Positions 17,556 through 26,942 of a DNA stretch of 64,000 nt are shown piece after piece; positions within the stretch are counted from its first letter, which is position 1, and each line of letters opens with the position of its first letter. The position numbers and the translations under genes were made by a program. The stretch comes from Rhizobium esperanzae (GTDB lineage: Bacteria; Pseudomonadota; Alphaproteobacteria; Rhizobiales; Rhizobiaceae), in the NCBI RefSeq assembly GCF_002204185.1, contig NZ_MXPU01000016.1, forward strand, positions 1 to 64,000. Reading direction: 5' to 3'. The notes beneath the pieces were generated by a model that saw only the letters and a program-made list of their open reading frames with translations, was not told the DNA's origin and did no database searches.

Positions 17556-18695
17556 ATGGCAAAGTCTGCGGCTGGAAGCCCGTATATTTACGGGATCGAC
17601 GCACTGCGATTTGTATGCGCGCTCATGGTGACCGTATTTCATCTTGGATTTGCTTCCTGGGCTTCGCCTTTATATCTCCGACCGTATCCAATGCCCGAGA
17701 TCGAGAACATCGCCCAACCCGGCTGGGTCGGCGTCGAATTGTTCTTCGTCATATCGGGCTTCGTCATCGTTAACTCCGCCGCTTCCGCCAGCGCCGTGTC
17801 CTTTCTCAAAGGGCGCATTCTGCGGCTCTATCCGGCGGTATGGATCTGTGCATCGCTGACGCTCACCATCATCGCGACGCAAGACGTCAACAGGCGCATC
17901 CTCTGGAATTATCTGCGCTCGATCACGCTCTATCCCGGCGGGCCATGGATAGACGGCCAATATTGGACCCTGGCATGCGAGATCTGTTTCTATGCCATCG
18001 TCTTCATCATGTGCGCGACCCGGCAAAAGACGAGGATGCCCGCCCTGGCGCTCGGCCTGTCGTTGGCCAGCACGGCATTCATTGCGCTGTTATACGCCTT
18101 TCCCGATGCAGGCATCCCGGCCATATTCACCGAGACCGCCTGGCGGGCCATTCCCTTCTATTATGGCTGCCAATTCGCTATCGGCATCTACATATGGCTG
18201 CTGTCTCAGGGTCGGATGAACCGAATTTCCTGGCTGGGTTTCCTCTGCGCCCTGGCGACGGGGGCTGTTCAGATCTACATGGCAGGCGAGAACACCAGCG
18301 ACCGTACGCTCGCCGCAGCGGGCCATGCCTTCTCGTCATTTCCCGCGATCGCAATCTGGGCAGCGGGGCTGGCGTCGATCGTTGCAAGCGTCGGATACAG
18401 CAAGCGAATCAGTCGCCTGCCGGCCTCCTTCCTTCAATCGGTGAAGACCCTCGGCTCGATGACCTACCCGCTCTATCTCCTGCATTTCGCCATCGGCGTC
18501 CAACTTCTCGACTGGCTGACTGCTCTGGGATTGGCGCCGCTCCCGGCGCTGGTTCTTGCCGTCGCGATTGTTTGCGCAATGTCACTTGCGGTGTGCAAAT
18601 GGGGAGAGCCGCCGATCCGCAGGGTGCTGCGAGAGTTCCTCGACCGGCTTGGGCAGCGCGCCGCCGGATTTCAGGCGAAGGAGTCTCGGGCTTAG
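17556..18695 (+). CDS. Acyltransferase-3 family membrane protein (OafA/ExoH-like)
   Basis: The 379-residue integral membrane protein has about ten hydrophobic helices. The family signature at the N-terminus is GIDALRFVCALMVTVFHLGF (catalytic His in the FHLGF position), followed by GWVGVELFFVISGFVI and the RLYPAVW arginine motif. Members transfer acetyl, succinyl or other acyl groups to sugars of surface polysaccharides or Nod factors; the acceptor cannot be told. ATG 17556 is preferred because GGAG lies nine bases upstream. Confidence 0.92.
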   Translation: MAKSAAGSPYIYGIDALRFVCALMVTVFHLGFASWASPLYLRPYPMPEIENIAQPGWVGVELFFVISGFVIVNSAASASAVSFLKGRILRLYPAVWICASLTLTIIATQDVNRRILWNYLRSITLYPGGPWIDGQYWTLACEICFYAIVFIMCATRQKTRMPALALGLSLASTAFIALLYAFPDAGIPAIFTETAWRAIPFYYGCQFAIGIYIWLLSQGRMNRISWLGFLCALATGAVQIYMAGENTSDRTLAAAGHAFSSFPAIAIWAAGLASIVASVGYSKRISRLPASFLQSVKTLGSMTYPLYLLHFAIGVQLLDWLTALGLAPLPALVLAVAIVCAMSLAVCKWGEPPIRRVLREFLDRLGQRAAGFQAKESRA

Positions 18696-18769
18696 GGAGA
18701 ATCGAGGAGAAGGTAGGCCGGAGGCGTAATGACGTCCGATTTCCCCGTCTCGGTTCTTGCCTTGAAGTT

Positions 18770-18818
18770 TACCCCACCCTCCGTCCTGGTCGGGCTTGAC
18801 ACGCGCATCCACGCGACT
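18770..18818. repeat. Dispersed repeat family B, copy 1 (half copy)
   Basis: The segment ACCCCACCCTCCGTC followed by GGGCTTGACACGCGCATCCACGC is a divergent half of the repeat found complete near 22.48, 46.5 and 52.8 kb. It lies between the acyltransferase and bioY genes, which converge here. Confidence 0.6.
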
Positions 18819-18895
18819 TCCTTCAACGCAGAATGGCCGCCTTGGCGCGGAAGGCGGCCATTGTCGGTATGCTCAGCAAGTCGGCCGTTACGCGC

Positions 18896-19459
18896 TCAAG
18901 CGCGCGCCGGCAGCAGGGGATAACCGACCATGACGGCGCGACCGAGGAGGGCAGCGACGACGGCCTTGATCACATCGCCCGGAATGAAGGCCATCGAGCC
19001 GACGAAGGCTTTCGTGAAGCCGAGGCCTGCGACCGTTGCGAGATAGGTGATGCCGAAGGCGTAGAGCACGACGATGCCGCCGATCATGGCGGCGAGGAAG
19101 AAGCTCACTGTCTGCACCAGACCGGACTGCCCGTGGTTGACCAGCCGCTCGCTGAGATAGCCGGTGACGAAGGCGCCGAAGATCCAGCCGACGAGGAAGC
19201 CTGCTGTCGGCGAGGCGAAGATCGCCAGACCCCCGCGGCCGCCGGAAAGCACCGGCAGGCCAATCGCGACCAAGAGCAGCACGATCAGCACGGCGATCGC
19301 GCCGCGCCGGGCGCCGAGCACGACGCCGGCCATCATGACGCCGAGCGACTGGGCGGTGATCGGCACCGGAATGAAGCCGAGCGAAATCGGCGGCAGCAGG
19401 CCGAGCGCCACGATGATCGCGGCAAAGAGGGCGGTAAGGACGAGGTCGCGGGTGCTCAT
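18896..19459 (-). CDS. bioY: Biotin transporter S component
   Basis: BioY is the membrane substrate-binding protein of the biotin ECF importer. The 187-residue protein has six hydrophobic segments and the family motifs IPVPITAQSLGVMMAGVVLGARRG and GGRGGLAIFASPTAGFLVGWIFGAF. ATG 19459 is chosen because GGAG then sits at a normal six-base distance; the adjacent ATG 19462 would leave only three bases. It is the last gene of bioMNY. Confidence 0.95.
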   Translation of the reverse strand: MSTRDLVLTALFAAIIVALGLLPPISLGFIPVPITAQSLGVMMAGVVLGARRGAIAVLIVLLLVAIGLPVLSGGRGGLAIFASPTAGFLVGWIFGAFVTGYLSERLVNHGQSGLVQTVSFFLAAMIGGIVVLYAFGITYLATVAGLGFTKAFVGSMAFIPGDVIKAVVAALLGRAVMVGYPLLPARA

Positions 19460-19483
19460 CATGAACTCCGTATTAAGAAATCG

Positions 19484-20092
19484 TTAACTTCCATGCCGCC
19501 GAATGCGGCGCGCGTCAATCGCAGCGGCGACATTATCCGCATCCCTGAGCGTCAGAATGATGAGCGGCGCAAGCAGGCTCGTCGGCCGGACCTTCAGCCC
19601 GCGAGCTTTGTGCGCCTCGCGGATCGCCTGATAGCGGTTGACGATCTCTGGAACGAAACGCAGCACCAGGCCGAGCGCGAGGCCGATATCGTCGGCCTGG
19701 ACCCGGCCGGTGCGTTCGAGCGGGCGGGCGAGCGCCGTCACCTCGTCGATGAACTCGGTAATGGTCGTCGTCGCCGTCACGCTGGCGGCGAGAAGCATCA
19801 GCGCCGTCAGTCGCAGCACCGGCACGAGTGCCGCCTGCCAAGGGTTGAAGATGAGGTTGAAGAGGGCGACAACCGCAATCGTCAGGAAGATCGGCCGCAG
19901 CCGTAGCAACGCCTCGCCGATCGGCAGGCCGACCGTACCGTAGAGAACCGCCGCCACCAGCACGGCGCCCGAGAGCAGAAGCAGATTGTGGCTGATGAAC
20001 AGCAGGATGGCGAAGGCCGTCAGCGACAGGAGCTTTGCCCGCGGCGAGAGCCGGTGCATGCGGCTGTTGCCTTCGACGTAGAGCGATTGCAT
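19484..20092 (-). CDS. bioN: Biotin ECF transporter T component
   Basis: BioN is the energy-coupling membrane protein of the importer, 202 residues with about five hydrophobic segments. The CbiQ/EcfT-type coupling motif near the C-terminus is visible as IREAHKARGLKVRP and later AIDARRIRRHG (the two Ala-Arg-Gly-like motifs that touch the ATPase). The start ATG shares one base with the bioM stop (TGATG), so translation is coupled. Confidence 0.94.
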   Translation of the reverse strand: MQSLYVEGNSRMHRLSPRAKLLSLTAFAILLFISHNLLLLSGAVLVAAVLYGTVGLPIGEALLRLRPIFLTIAVVALFNLIFNPWQAALVPVLRLTALMLLAASVTATTTITEFIDEVTALARPLERTGRVQADDIGLALGLVLRFVPEIVNRYQAIREAHKARGLKVRPTSLLAPLIILTLRDADNVAAAIDARRIRRHGS

Positions 20093-20766
20093 CAGGCGGC
20101 GATCTCCCTGTAGCGGGCGATGGCTTCGGCCGCCGGCGCATCGGCGGCGAGCCGACCCTCGTGAAACACGAGCACCCGCTCGAAACCGGCGATCAGCTCG
20201 AGGTCGTGGGTGATGACGATGGCGCTTTCCGGCAGTCCGGCGATGATCCTCTCGACCAGCGCGCGGTTTTTGATGTCGAGCTGGTTGGTCGGCTCGTCGA
20301 GGATGAGAATGCCCGGGCCGGTCGCCAGCACCGAGCAGAGCGCGGCCACCTGCAGCTCGCCGCCGGAAAGCTCGTGCGCTCGGCGATCGGCCAGCGCCTC
20401 GGCGCCGAAGCGGGCCAGCACCTCCTCGACCCTTGCCTCGATCTCCGCCTTGCTGAGGCCGCGCCGCTTTAGCCCGAAGGCAATGTCGTCCTTGACGATC
20501 GGCAGGATGATCTGGTTCTGCGGCGACTGAAAGATGAAGCCGACATCGGTGACAACCGTCTTCTCGTCGGCCGTATCGCGGCCGTTGACGATGACGCGGC
20601 CGGTGGTCGGCTTGGTCAACCCGTTGATCAGCCGCGCAAAGGTGGTCTTGCCCGAGCCGTTCAGCCCGATGACGCCGATGCGTTTGCCGGTGATGGCGAG
20701 CGTCAGCGGCTCCAGCGCCACCCGCGCTCCGAAACTGACACCCGCACTTTCGAATTGAATGTTCAA
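20092..20766 (-). CDS. bioM: Biotin ECF transporter ATPase
   Basis: This ABC-type ATPase of 224 residues has Walker A GLNGSGKTT, Q-loop FQSPQNQI, signature LSGGELQVAALCSVLA, Walker B ILILDEPTNQLD and the switch His in ITHDLE. It powers BioN-BioY biotin uptake. The start is TTG, supported by AAGGTAG upstream; an in-frame ATG is absent near the N-terminus. It is first in the bioMNY operon, as in R. etli where this locus was described. Confidence 0.94.
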   Translation of the reverse strand: MNIQFESAGVSFGARVALEPLTLAITGKRIGVIGLNGSGKTTFARLINGLTKPTTGRVIVNGRDTADEKTVVTDVGFIFQSPQNQIILPIVKDDIAFGLKRRGLSKAEIEARVEEVLARFGAEALADRRAHELSGGELQVAALCSVLATGPGILILDEPTNQLDIKNRALVERIIAGLPESAIVITHDLELIAGFERVLVFHEGRLAADAPAAEAIARYREIAA

Positions 20767-20853
20767 ACCAACTACCTTGCATTCGGTGACGTGACACAGG
20801 AGGTCAACATCATGCGACGCTTGAGCGCCTTATATTGGGGAGATTTACGAAAC

Positions 20854-20992
20854 AGCCCCTCATCCGGCTGCCGCCACCTTCTCCCCGTAAACGGCGCGAA
20901 GGGGATATGCCGCGACCTCTCCGTCCCCAGTTGCCTCTCATGGGGCACGTCCCCTTTCCCCGTCAGAACGGGGAGAGGGCTAGGGTGAGGGG
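20854..20992. repeat. Dispersed intergenic palindromic repeat, family A, copy 2
   Basis: The outer arms GCCCCTCATCCGGCTGCC and GGGGAGAGGGCTAGGGTGAGG and the inner CTTCTCCCCGT and TTTCCCCGTCAGAACGGGGA modules match the repeats at 0.4, 39.9 and 48.1 kb. It occupies most of the 345-base space between bioM and the ycaQ-like gene, which diverge. The rest holds their promoters; I see no BioR-type TTATMKATAA box. Confidence 0.7.
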
Positions 20993-21111
20993 CAGAAATC
21001 GGCGCCAACCTGACAGCGCTCCTTCTATACGGTTGACCCTCCTCGGTGAAAGAGCAAATCTCGCTGTCGATATCGGGTGGCTAGGAAGATTTTCCGCGGT
21101 ATGATGCATCC

Positions 21112-22302
21112 ATGACGAATCTGCTCTCCAATGCCGACGCCCGCCGGGTCTTCCTCGCCAAGCAGGGCCTCAGTGCCCCGCCGAACCGCGCCTTGACCAG
21201 GGCCGGCCTGCTGCAGTTGATCCACGATCTCGGCTTCGTCCAGGTGGACAGTATCCAGACGGTGGAGCGGGCGCATCATCAGATCCTGTTTTCCCGCAAC
21301 CAGACCTATCGGCGCGAGCATCTGAAGGCACTGCTCGAAAAGGAACGCGCGCTGTTCGAGCACTGGACGCACGATGCCTCGATCCTGCCCAGCGCCTTCT
21401 TCGTCTATTGGAAGCACAAGTTCCGCCATCAGGAGAAGGTCCTCGTGGAGCGCTGGCGCAAATGGCGCGGCGAGGGTTTCGAGGCGGCTTTCGAGGAGAC
21501 CTATGAGCGTGTGCGGCGCGACGGCGCGATGCTGGCTCGCGACGTCAAGGCCGATGGTCATGTTTCCGGCGGTTGGTGGAACTGGCATCCGAACAAGACG
21601 GCGCTCGAATATTTCTGGCACACCGGCAAGTTCGCCATCGCCGGCCGCTCGAATTTCCAGAAGATCTATGATCTGACTGAGCGCGTCATCCCGGCCGAAT
21701 TCCGCGAGCCGGAGGTCAGCCGCGAAGACTTCGTCGACTGGGCCTGCCGCAGCGCGCTCACCCGCCTCGGCTTTGCCACGCATGGCGAAATCGCAGCCTT
21801 CTGGAACCTTGTCTCGCCTGAGGAAGCCAAGGCCTGGATATCAGCCCATCGCGATGAGCTGACCGAAGTGCTGGTCGAGCCGGCGCTCGGGGCCAAGGCG
21901 CGGCCGTCCTGGGCCTTTGCCGATTTCCTCTCGACGCTAGACAGCCATCCGGACGCCCCGCCGCGCATCCGCGTCCTCAGCCCTTTCGACCCGATGATCC
22001 GCGACCGCAACCGCACCGAACGCCTGTTCGGCTTCTTCTACCGCATCGAGGTCTTCGTGCCGGAAGCCAAGCGCGAATATGGCTATTACGTCTTCCCGCT
22101 GCTCGAAGGCGACAGGCTGATCGGCCGCATCGATATGAAGGCGGACCGGAAGAAATCGACGCTCGATGTCAGGCGGCTGTGGCTGGAACCGGGCGTCAAG
22201 CCGTCGGCCGGAAGGCTGGAGAAGCTGGAAGCGGAACTGGAGCGGGTGGCGCGGTTTGCCGGGGTGGAAAAGGTGGTGTTGCTGGAGGGGTGGAGAGGGT
22301 AA
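21112..22302 (+). CDS. YcaQ/AlkX-type winged-helix DNA glycosylase
   Basis: This 396-residue HTH_42 (winged-helix) protein belongs to the YcaQ family, whose characterised members unhook DNA interstrand crosslinks and excise bulky alkylated bases. The catalytic QxD motif is present as FVQVDSIQ near residue 43. Conserved blocks ERAHHQILFSR, LFEHWTHDASILP and RVLSPFDPMIRDRNRTERLFGF are clear. It starts at ATG 21112 and stands alone between two dispersed repeats. Confidence 0.88.
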   Translation: MTNLLSNADARRVFLAKQGLSAPPNRALTRAGLLQLIHDLGFVQVDSIQTVERAHHQILFSRNQTYRREHLKALLEKERALFEHWTHDASILPSAFFVYWKHKFRHQEKVLVERWRKWRGEGFEAAFEETYERVRRDGAMLARDVKADGHVSGGWWNWHPNKTALEYFWHTGKFAIAGRSNFQKIYDLTERVIPAEFREPEVSREDFVDWACRSALTRLGFATHGEIAAFWNLVSPEEAKAWISAHRDELTEVLVEPALGAKARPSWAFADFLSTLDSHPDAPPRIRVLSPFDPMIRDRNRTERLFGFFYRIEVFVPEAKREYGYYVFPLLEGDRLIGRIDMKADRKKSTLDVRRLWLEPGVKPSAGRLEKLEAELERVARFAGVEKVVLLEGWRG

Positions 22303-22431
22303 GCGAATTATCCGCTGCCCGTTACCGCGCTCTCGCAAGCGAGGCCGTAATAAGTGCCGGCCGAATGTAACGCCAGCAGCGGTATGTCTCTGTACGCGGC
22401 CGGCGAGATTGGCAAGAACGCCAACCACGCT

Positions 22432-22535
22432 CTCCGTCATCCCAGGCCTTGAGTCTGGGATCCATGCCACGACTGCCGGTGGATGCGGCGTGGATGCTCG
22501 GCTCAAGGCCGAGCATGACCGAGGGTGGGGTAGGC
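22432..22535. repeat. Dispersed repeat family B, copy 2
   Basis: CATCCCAGGCCTTGAGTCTGGGATCC at the left and GGATGCTCGGCTCAAGGCCGAGCATGACC at the right are each near-palindromic and are related to each other in inverted orientation. It fills the centre of the 305-base gap between the ycaQ-like gene and the convergent NmrA-like gene; nothing else is evident there. Confidence 0.7.
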
Positions 22536-22607
22536 AGGAGAGACCATTCACCGCGCAGACGCGCGGTTCAGAAATGCTCTGGTGCCTGATTTTAAGTGGC
22601 GTGATGT

Positions 22608-23522
22608 TCAAGCGGAAGCTGCGCCGAGCCGGAAATTGTCCCGAGCCCATGATGCAAATGTAGTCGGCATCTTGCCTGCTACCCTGTTCGCGAGCGAGAT
22701 TTGATTGTCGTGTGAGCCCGGTCCAAGATAGGTGTAGGTCTCGTAGTAGGCCAGCGTATCACCTAACGCGTCAGCCCCGGGGAAGAAGCCTGCGTACACC
22801 TCCCGAGGAACCTGGGTGAACGAGACCTTGTGGCCCAACTGGTTCAATGTGTCTACGAGTTCATTGAAGCTCATGAAGGCGCCGACCAGCGGAAGATACG
22901 CGCCGTTGCCAGTTTCTTCCGGATGTGCGAATGCACCAGCCACGATGTTGCCCAGTTCGTTGATGTCGCCAGCGTGAAGGCAACGTACCGTCGGATCGAT
23001 AGGCAGCGTCCAACCCAAGCTTCCATCCTGCTGCACTTGCGGACCGTATGGTCCCGCGAAGTTCTGATAGTAGGCGGGCGGTATGACAAAGGTGTGCCGT
23101 GGAAATCCGGCATTCTTCACAAACGAGTCAACCTTAGCCTTCCCGGTGAATTGGGGAACGTCGAACTTGCCGCCGCTGATCGCCTCGACGTTTGGAAGGG
23201 TCGACCAGATGAGATGGTTGACGCCTGCAGCTTTCGCGGCCTGAATTGCCGCTGTTGCCTGCTTGATCTCGTCGATGCCGTCTTGCCAGAAGTTGGTGAC
23301 GAGAAAGACGCCGTGCACGCCGTCGAGGGCCGCTGCAATCGTCTCCGGCCGGTCCAGATCTGCCGCGACGACTTCGTCTGCGACGCCCTTGTACTTGCCC
23401 GGGTCGCGCGAGAGCGCGCGCACATTGAACTGGCCGCTCGTCTTCAGGGCCCGCACAACGCCGCCGCCCTGGTTGCCCGTCGCACCGAACACGGCGATCA
23501 GTTTCTTTCCGTTGGATACCAT
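22608..23522 (-). CDS. NmrA-family NAD(P)-binding protein
   Basis: This atypical short-chain dehydrogenase of 304 residues starts with a Rossmann dinucleotide-binding motif VFGATGNQGGGVVRAL and contains the family stretch GVHGVFLVTNFWQ and the TFVIPPAYYQNF region. NmrA-like proteins often act as NADP(H) sensors or as quinone/isoflavone reductases; activity here is unknown. ATG 23522 follows AAAGAG and is preferred over an upstream GTG. It diverges from the LysR gene at 23667, its probable regulator. Confidence 0.87.
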   Translation of the reverse strand: MVSNGKKLIAVFGATGNQGGGVVRALKTSGQFNVRALSRDPGKYKGVADEVVAADLDRPETIAAALDGVHGVFLVTNFWQDGIDEIKQATAAIQAAKAAGVNHLIWSTLPNVEAISGGKFDVPQFTGKAKVDSFVKNAGFPRHTFVIPPAYYQNFAGPYGPQVQQDGSLGWTLPIDPTVRCLHAGDINELGNIVAGAFAHPEETGNGAYLPLVGAFMSFNELVDTLNQLGHKVSFTQVPREVYAGFFPGADALGDTLAYYETYTYLGPGSHDNQISLANRVAGKMPTTFASWARDNFRLGAASA

Positions 23523-23666
23523 CTGTAGCTCTTTCACTTTCAGCTTGAGGCGCGGCGCGCTGACGCGAAACCGGCCCTCTCGATCATCTGCGGCACCATC
23601 TTGCGGCGGATCGAAATTCGTAACAATGCTTCAACAGTTGACATCATTTGCCAGGATTTGATCCAT

Positions 23667-24653
23667 ATGAGCGATCCCGTGGAAACCGCCGAACTCGTCG
23701 CCTTCACCAAGACGGTCGACGCCAAGTCCCTCTCTCGTGCCGCCGCCGAGCTGCGCGTTCCGCGCGCGACCGTGAGCCGCCGTCTTGCTCGCCTCGAGGA
23801 GCGTCTGGGCGCGCGGCTGCTGCGCCGCACCACGCGCAGCCTTGTCCTCACGGATATCGGAGAGGTGTTCTATCGGCAGGCCTGCATCGCGCTTGAGGCC
23901 GTGCGGCTCGCCGAACAGAGCGTGCGGATGACCGACGATGTCATGCGCGGCGATCTACGCGTCTCGGTGCCGCCGATGATGAGCGTGAGCTTCCATGCGA
24001 TGCTCTGCGAATTCGCCAGCCTCTACCCAGAGCTGCGCGTCCATGTTCACATCTCGAACCAGCTCGTTGATATCCTCCACGGCGGCTACGACGTCGCGCT
24101 TCGTGCCAGCAGCCAACTCCAGCCCGGCCTCATCGCGCGCACGCTTTTTCGCGACCCGATGATCGCCGTCGCGGCGCCCGCCTATCTGGCCGGTCGCGGC
24201 ACGCCGCGTACGCAACGCGATTTGCGGACCCACCGCTGCCTTCTTGGCTTTGCGCGCGGCGAGCTGCCGGAGACCCACTGGCCACTGGCCTCTGGCGGTA
24301 AGCTCCACGTCGACGGCGCGTTCTTTTCGAACGACATCGCCCTGTTGCGCGACGCCGCCATAAGCGGACTTGGCATCGCGCTCCTTCCGCGTGGTCTCGT
24401 GTCGCCGCACCTCGAAAGCGGGGCGCTCGTGCAGGTGCTTGCCGGCGTCGTCGGCGCCGAAATGCAGATCGCGCTCGTCTACCCCGAGCGCGCGTTCTTG
24501 CCGCCTCAAGTGCGCGCTTTTATCGACGCGGTCGCGGCCTGGGTGCCGCGGGAGCTTGTCGCAAACCAACATAATTCACAGCGCGAGCCGTCGGGCGGCG
24601 TAACACGGGCGAAGGAGGCTGCGCCTCGCTCGAGCAAAAGAGCTCCCAGCTAG
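23667..24653 (+). CDS. LysR-family transcriptional regulator
   Basis: The 328-residue protein has an N-terminal HTH (FTKTVDAKSLSRAAAELRVPRATVSRRLARLEERLG) and a LysR substrate domain of the CrgA/PA0477 type, with DVALRASSQLQPGLIAR and LLPRGLVSPHLESG. ATG 23667 follows AGGA at ten bases and gives the usual N-terminal length. Its divergent partner, 145 bases away, is the NmrA-like gene. The effector is unknown. Confidence 0.9.
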   Translation: MSDPVETAELVAFTKTVDAKSLSRAAAELRVPRATVSRRLARLEERLGARLLRRTTRSLVLTDIGEVFYRQACIALEAVRLAEQSVRMTDDVMRGDLRVSVPPMMSVSFHAMLCEFASLYPELRVHVHISNQLVDILHGGYDVALRASSQLQPGLIARTLFRDPMIAVAAPAYLAGRGTPRTQRDLRTHRCLLGFARGELPETHWPLASGGKLHVDGAFFSNDIALLRDAAISGLGIALLPRGLVSPHLESGALVQVLAGVVGAEMQIALVYPERAFLPPQVRAFIDAVAAWVPRELVANQHNSQREPSGGVTRAKEAAPRSSKRAPS

Positions 24654-24732
24654 TTGTCTTTCGCTGGCGACGATCGGTGGGTCAGTTTCCACCGATCTCA
24701 GCCGCTCGCATTTATGCGGGGCACTGCCTGGA

Positions 24733-25836
24733 CTAGCAGATCTCCGTCTTGCTGATCTTGATCCCGAAACCTTCCAGGCCGACATAGTGGCGCTCGCGGC
24801 TGGTGAGCAGCTTGATCGAGCTGACGCCGAGGTCCTTGAGGATCTGAGCGCCGAGGCCGATTTCCAGCCATTCGCTTTCGCGGCTCTGCGCTTCGGCATG
24901 GGCTTCGCGGCCCTGGTTGCGGGCCTTGCGGCCATTGTCGTAATGGCCGACGCCGACAGAGCCCTCTCGCAGATAGACGATGACGCCGCGGCCTTCGGCA
25001 GCGATCTTCTCCATGTAGAAATCGACCGGGCTCTTCCTGCCGAAAAGGTCCTCGGCAACGTTTTCCGGATGCAGGCGCACGGGGATGTCGACGCCGTCGC
25101 GGATGTCGCCGAAGACAACGGCGAGATGCTGCATCGGGTCCCAGGGCAGGGAATAGGTATGGGCCTTGGCCTTGCCGAACGGCGTGTCGATGTCGAAGCT
25201 CGCGCCGTGCTCGACCAAAGTTTCCTTGCGCTGGCGATAGGCGATGAGGTCGGCGACGGAGACGAGCTTCAGCCCGTGCTTTTCGGCGAAATCGACCACC
25301 TGCGGCCCGCGGGTGACGGTGCCGTCATCGTTGACGAGTTCGGAGATCACGCCGATCGGCGGCAGGCCGGCGAGCCGGCAGAGGTCGACGGCGGCCTCCG
25401 TATGGCCGGAGCGCATCAGAACGCCGCCTTCGCGGGAGACGAGCGGGAAGATGTGGCCGGGACGGACGAAATCGGCCGCCCCGACATTCGGATTGGCAAG
25501 GTTGCGTACCGTCAGCGTCCGGTCGTCGGCGGAGATACCGGTCGTGGTGCCGTGCTTGAAATCGACCGAGACGGTGAAGGCCGTCGTGTGAGCCGAATCG
25601 TTCTCGGCTACCATGGCGTTGAGGTTGAGGCGCTTGGCCTCTTCCTTCGGCATAGGCGCACAGACGATGCCTGAGGTATGGCGCACGATGAAGGCCATCT
25701 TCTCCGGCGTGGTGTGCACGGCGGCGACGATCAGGTCGCCCTCGTTCTCGCGGTCATTGTCGTCCATGACGACGACGATTTCGCCGGCCTCGAAGGCCCT
25801 GATGGCGTCGACGACGCGTTTCTGATCGTAAGACAT
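24733..25836 (-). CDS. ribB: 3,4-dihydroxy-2-butanone 4-phosphate synthase with a degenerate GTP cyclohydrolase II-like domain
   Basis: The N-terminal half (about residues 1-200) is an intact RibB: DDNDRENEGDLIVAA binds metal and substrate, RSGHTEAAVDLCRLAG and GVISELVNDDGTV are conserved. It makes the four-carbon precursor of riboflavin from ribulose 5-phosphate. The C-terminal half (about 205-367) has the RibA fold pattern but none of the three zinc Cys: the expected cysteine cluster reads ENVAEDLFGRKSPVDFY. It is therefore unlikely to act as a cyclohydrolase. AGGAGCG precedes the ATG; aroC ends eight bases upstream, implying one operon. Confidence 0.93.
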   Translation of the reverse strand: MSYDQKRVVDAIRAFEAGEIVVVMDDNDRENEGDLIVAAVHTTPEKMAFIVRHTSGIVCAPMPKEEAKRLNLNAMVAENDSAHTTAFTVSVDFKHGTTTGISADDRTLTVRNLANPNVGAADFVRPGHIFPLVSREGGVLMRSGHTEAAVDLCRLAGLPPIGVISELVNDDGTVTRGPQVVDFAEKHGLKLVSVADLIAYRQRKETLVEHGASFDIDTPFGKAKAHTYSLPWDPMQHLAVVFGDIRDGVDIPVRLHPENVAEDLFGRKSPVDFYMEKIAAEGRGVIVYLREGSVGVGHYDNGRKARNQGREAHAEAQSRESEWLEIGLGAQILKDLGVSSIKLLTSRERHYVGLEGFGIKISKTEIC

Positions 25837-25844
25837 GGACGCTC

Positions 25845-26942
25845 CTATTTCAGACGGCCGGTCTGGCCGCGGTCGCGAAGGTAATGATCGGCAATGGCGC
25901 AGGCGACCATCGCCTCGCCGATCGGTACGGCGCGGATGCCGACGCAGGGATCGTGCCGGCCCTTGGTGCGGACGTCGACATTCTTGCCGTCGGCATCGAT
26001 CGACTGGCGTTCGGTCAGGATCGACGAAGTCGGCTTGACGGCGAAACGCGCGACGATCGGCTGTCCCGTCGAGATTCCGCCCAGAATACCGCCGGCATTG
26101 TTGGAAAGGAAGATCGGCGTGCCGTCATTGCCCATGCGCATTTCGTCGGCATTGTCTTCGCCTGAGGTTTCGGCGGCGGCAAAACCATTGCCGATCTCGA
26201 CGCCCTTGACGGCATTGATCGACATCAGCAGCGAGGCGATGTCCTGGTCGAGCTTCGAATAGATCGGTGCGCCGAGACCGGCGGGCACGCCTTCGGCAAT
26301 CACTTCGACGACCGCGCCGATCGACGAGCCGGCCTTGCGGACGCCGTCGAGATACTCCTCCCAGACAGGCACGATCGCCGCATCCGGAGAGAAGAATGGG
26401 TTCTGCCCGATCTGCTCCCAATCCCAGTTGCTGCGGTCGATCTTGTGCTTGCCGATCTGCACCAGCGCGCCGCGCACTGTAACACCCGGTACGACGAGGC
26501 GGGCGATGCCGCCGGCCGCAACGCGGGCGGCAGTCTCGCGCGCCGAGGAGCGGCCGCCGCCGCGATAGTCGCGAATGCCGTATTTGAGGTCATAGGTATA
26601 ATCGGCATGGCCGGGGCGGTATTGCCGGGCGATCTCGCCATAATCTTTGGAGCGCTGGTCGGTGTTCTCGATCAGCATGGAGATCGGGGTACCGGTTGTC
26701 GTCATCGTCTCGCCGTCGGCGTCGAGCATGACGCCGGACAGCACCTTCACCAGATCGTCCTCGCGCCGCTGTGTGACGAAGCGCGATTGTCCGGGCTTGC
26801 GCTTGTCGAGCCAGACCTGGAGATCTTCGAGCTTGAAGCGCAGCCCCGGAGGGCAGCCGTCGACGACGCAGCCGAGCGCCGGACCATGGCTTTCGCCCCA
26901 GGTGGTTACGCGGAAGAGATGACCGAATGTATTGTGCGACAT
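25845..26942 (-). CDS. aroC: Chorismate synthase
   Basis: The enzyme converts 5-enolpyruvylshikimate 3-phosphate to chorismate using reduced FMN. The 365-residue protein starts MSHNTFGHLFRVTTWGESHG (signature 1) and contains YRPGHADYTYDLKYG, RGGGRSSARETAARVAAG and RHDPCVGIRAVPIGEAM, all typical. The frame is open further upstream, but the conserved N-terminus fixes the start at 26942; GGGAAC lies upstream. It leads the aroC-ribB pair. Confidence 0.97.
   Translation of the reverse strand: MSHNTFGHLFRVTTWGESHGPALGCVVDGCPPGLRFKLEDLQVWLDKRKPGQSRFVTQRREDDLVKVLSGVMLDADGETMTTTGTPISMLIENTDQRSKDYGEIARQYRPGHADYTYDLKYGIRDYRGGGRSSARETAARVAAGGIARLVVPGVTVRGALVQIGKHKIDRSNWDWEQIGQNPFFSPDAAIVPVWEEYLDGVRKAGSSIGAVVEVIAEGVPAGLGAPIYSKLDQDIASLLMSINAVKGVEIGNGFAAAETSGEDNADEMRMGNDGTPIFLSNNAGGILGGISTGQPIVARFAVKPTSSILTERQSIDADGKNVDVRTKGRHDPCVGIRAVPIGEAMVACAIADHYLRDRGQTGRLK

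Noticed and set aside
20767..20853. BioR-type operator upstream of bioM
   Set aside because: Only a poor CTTATATTGG-like match was found; no TTATMKATAA palindrome is present.
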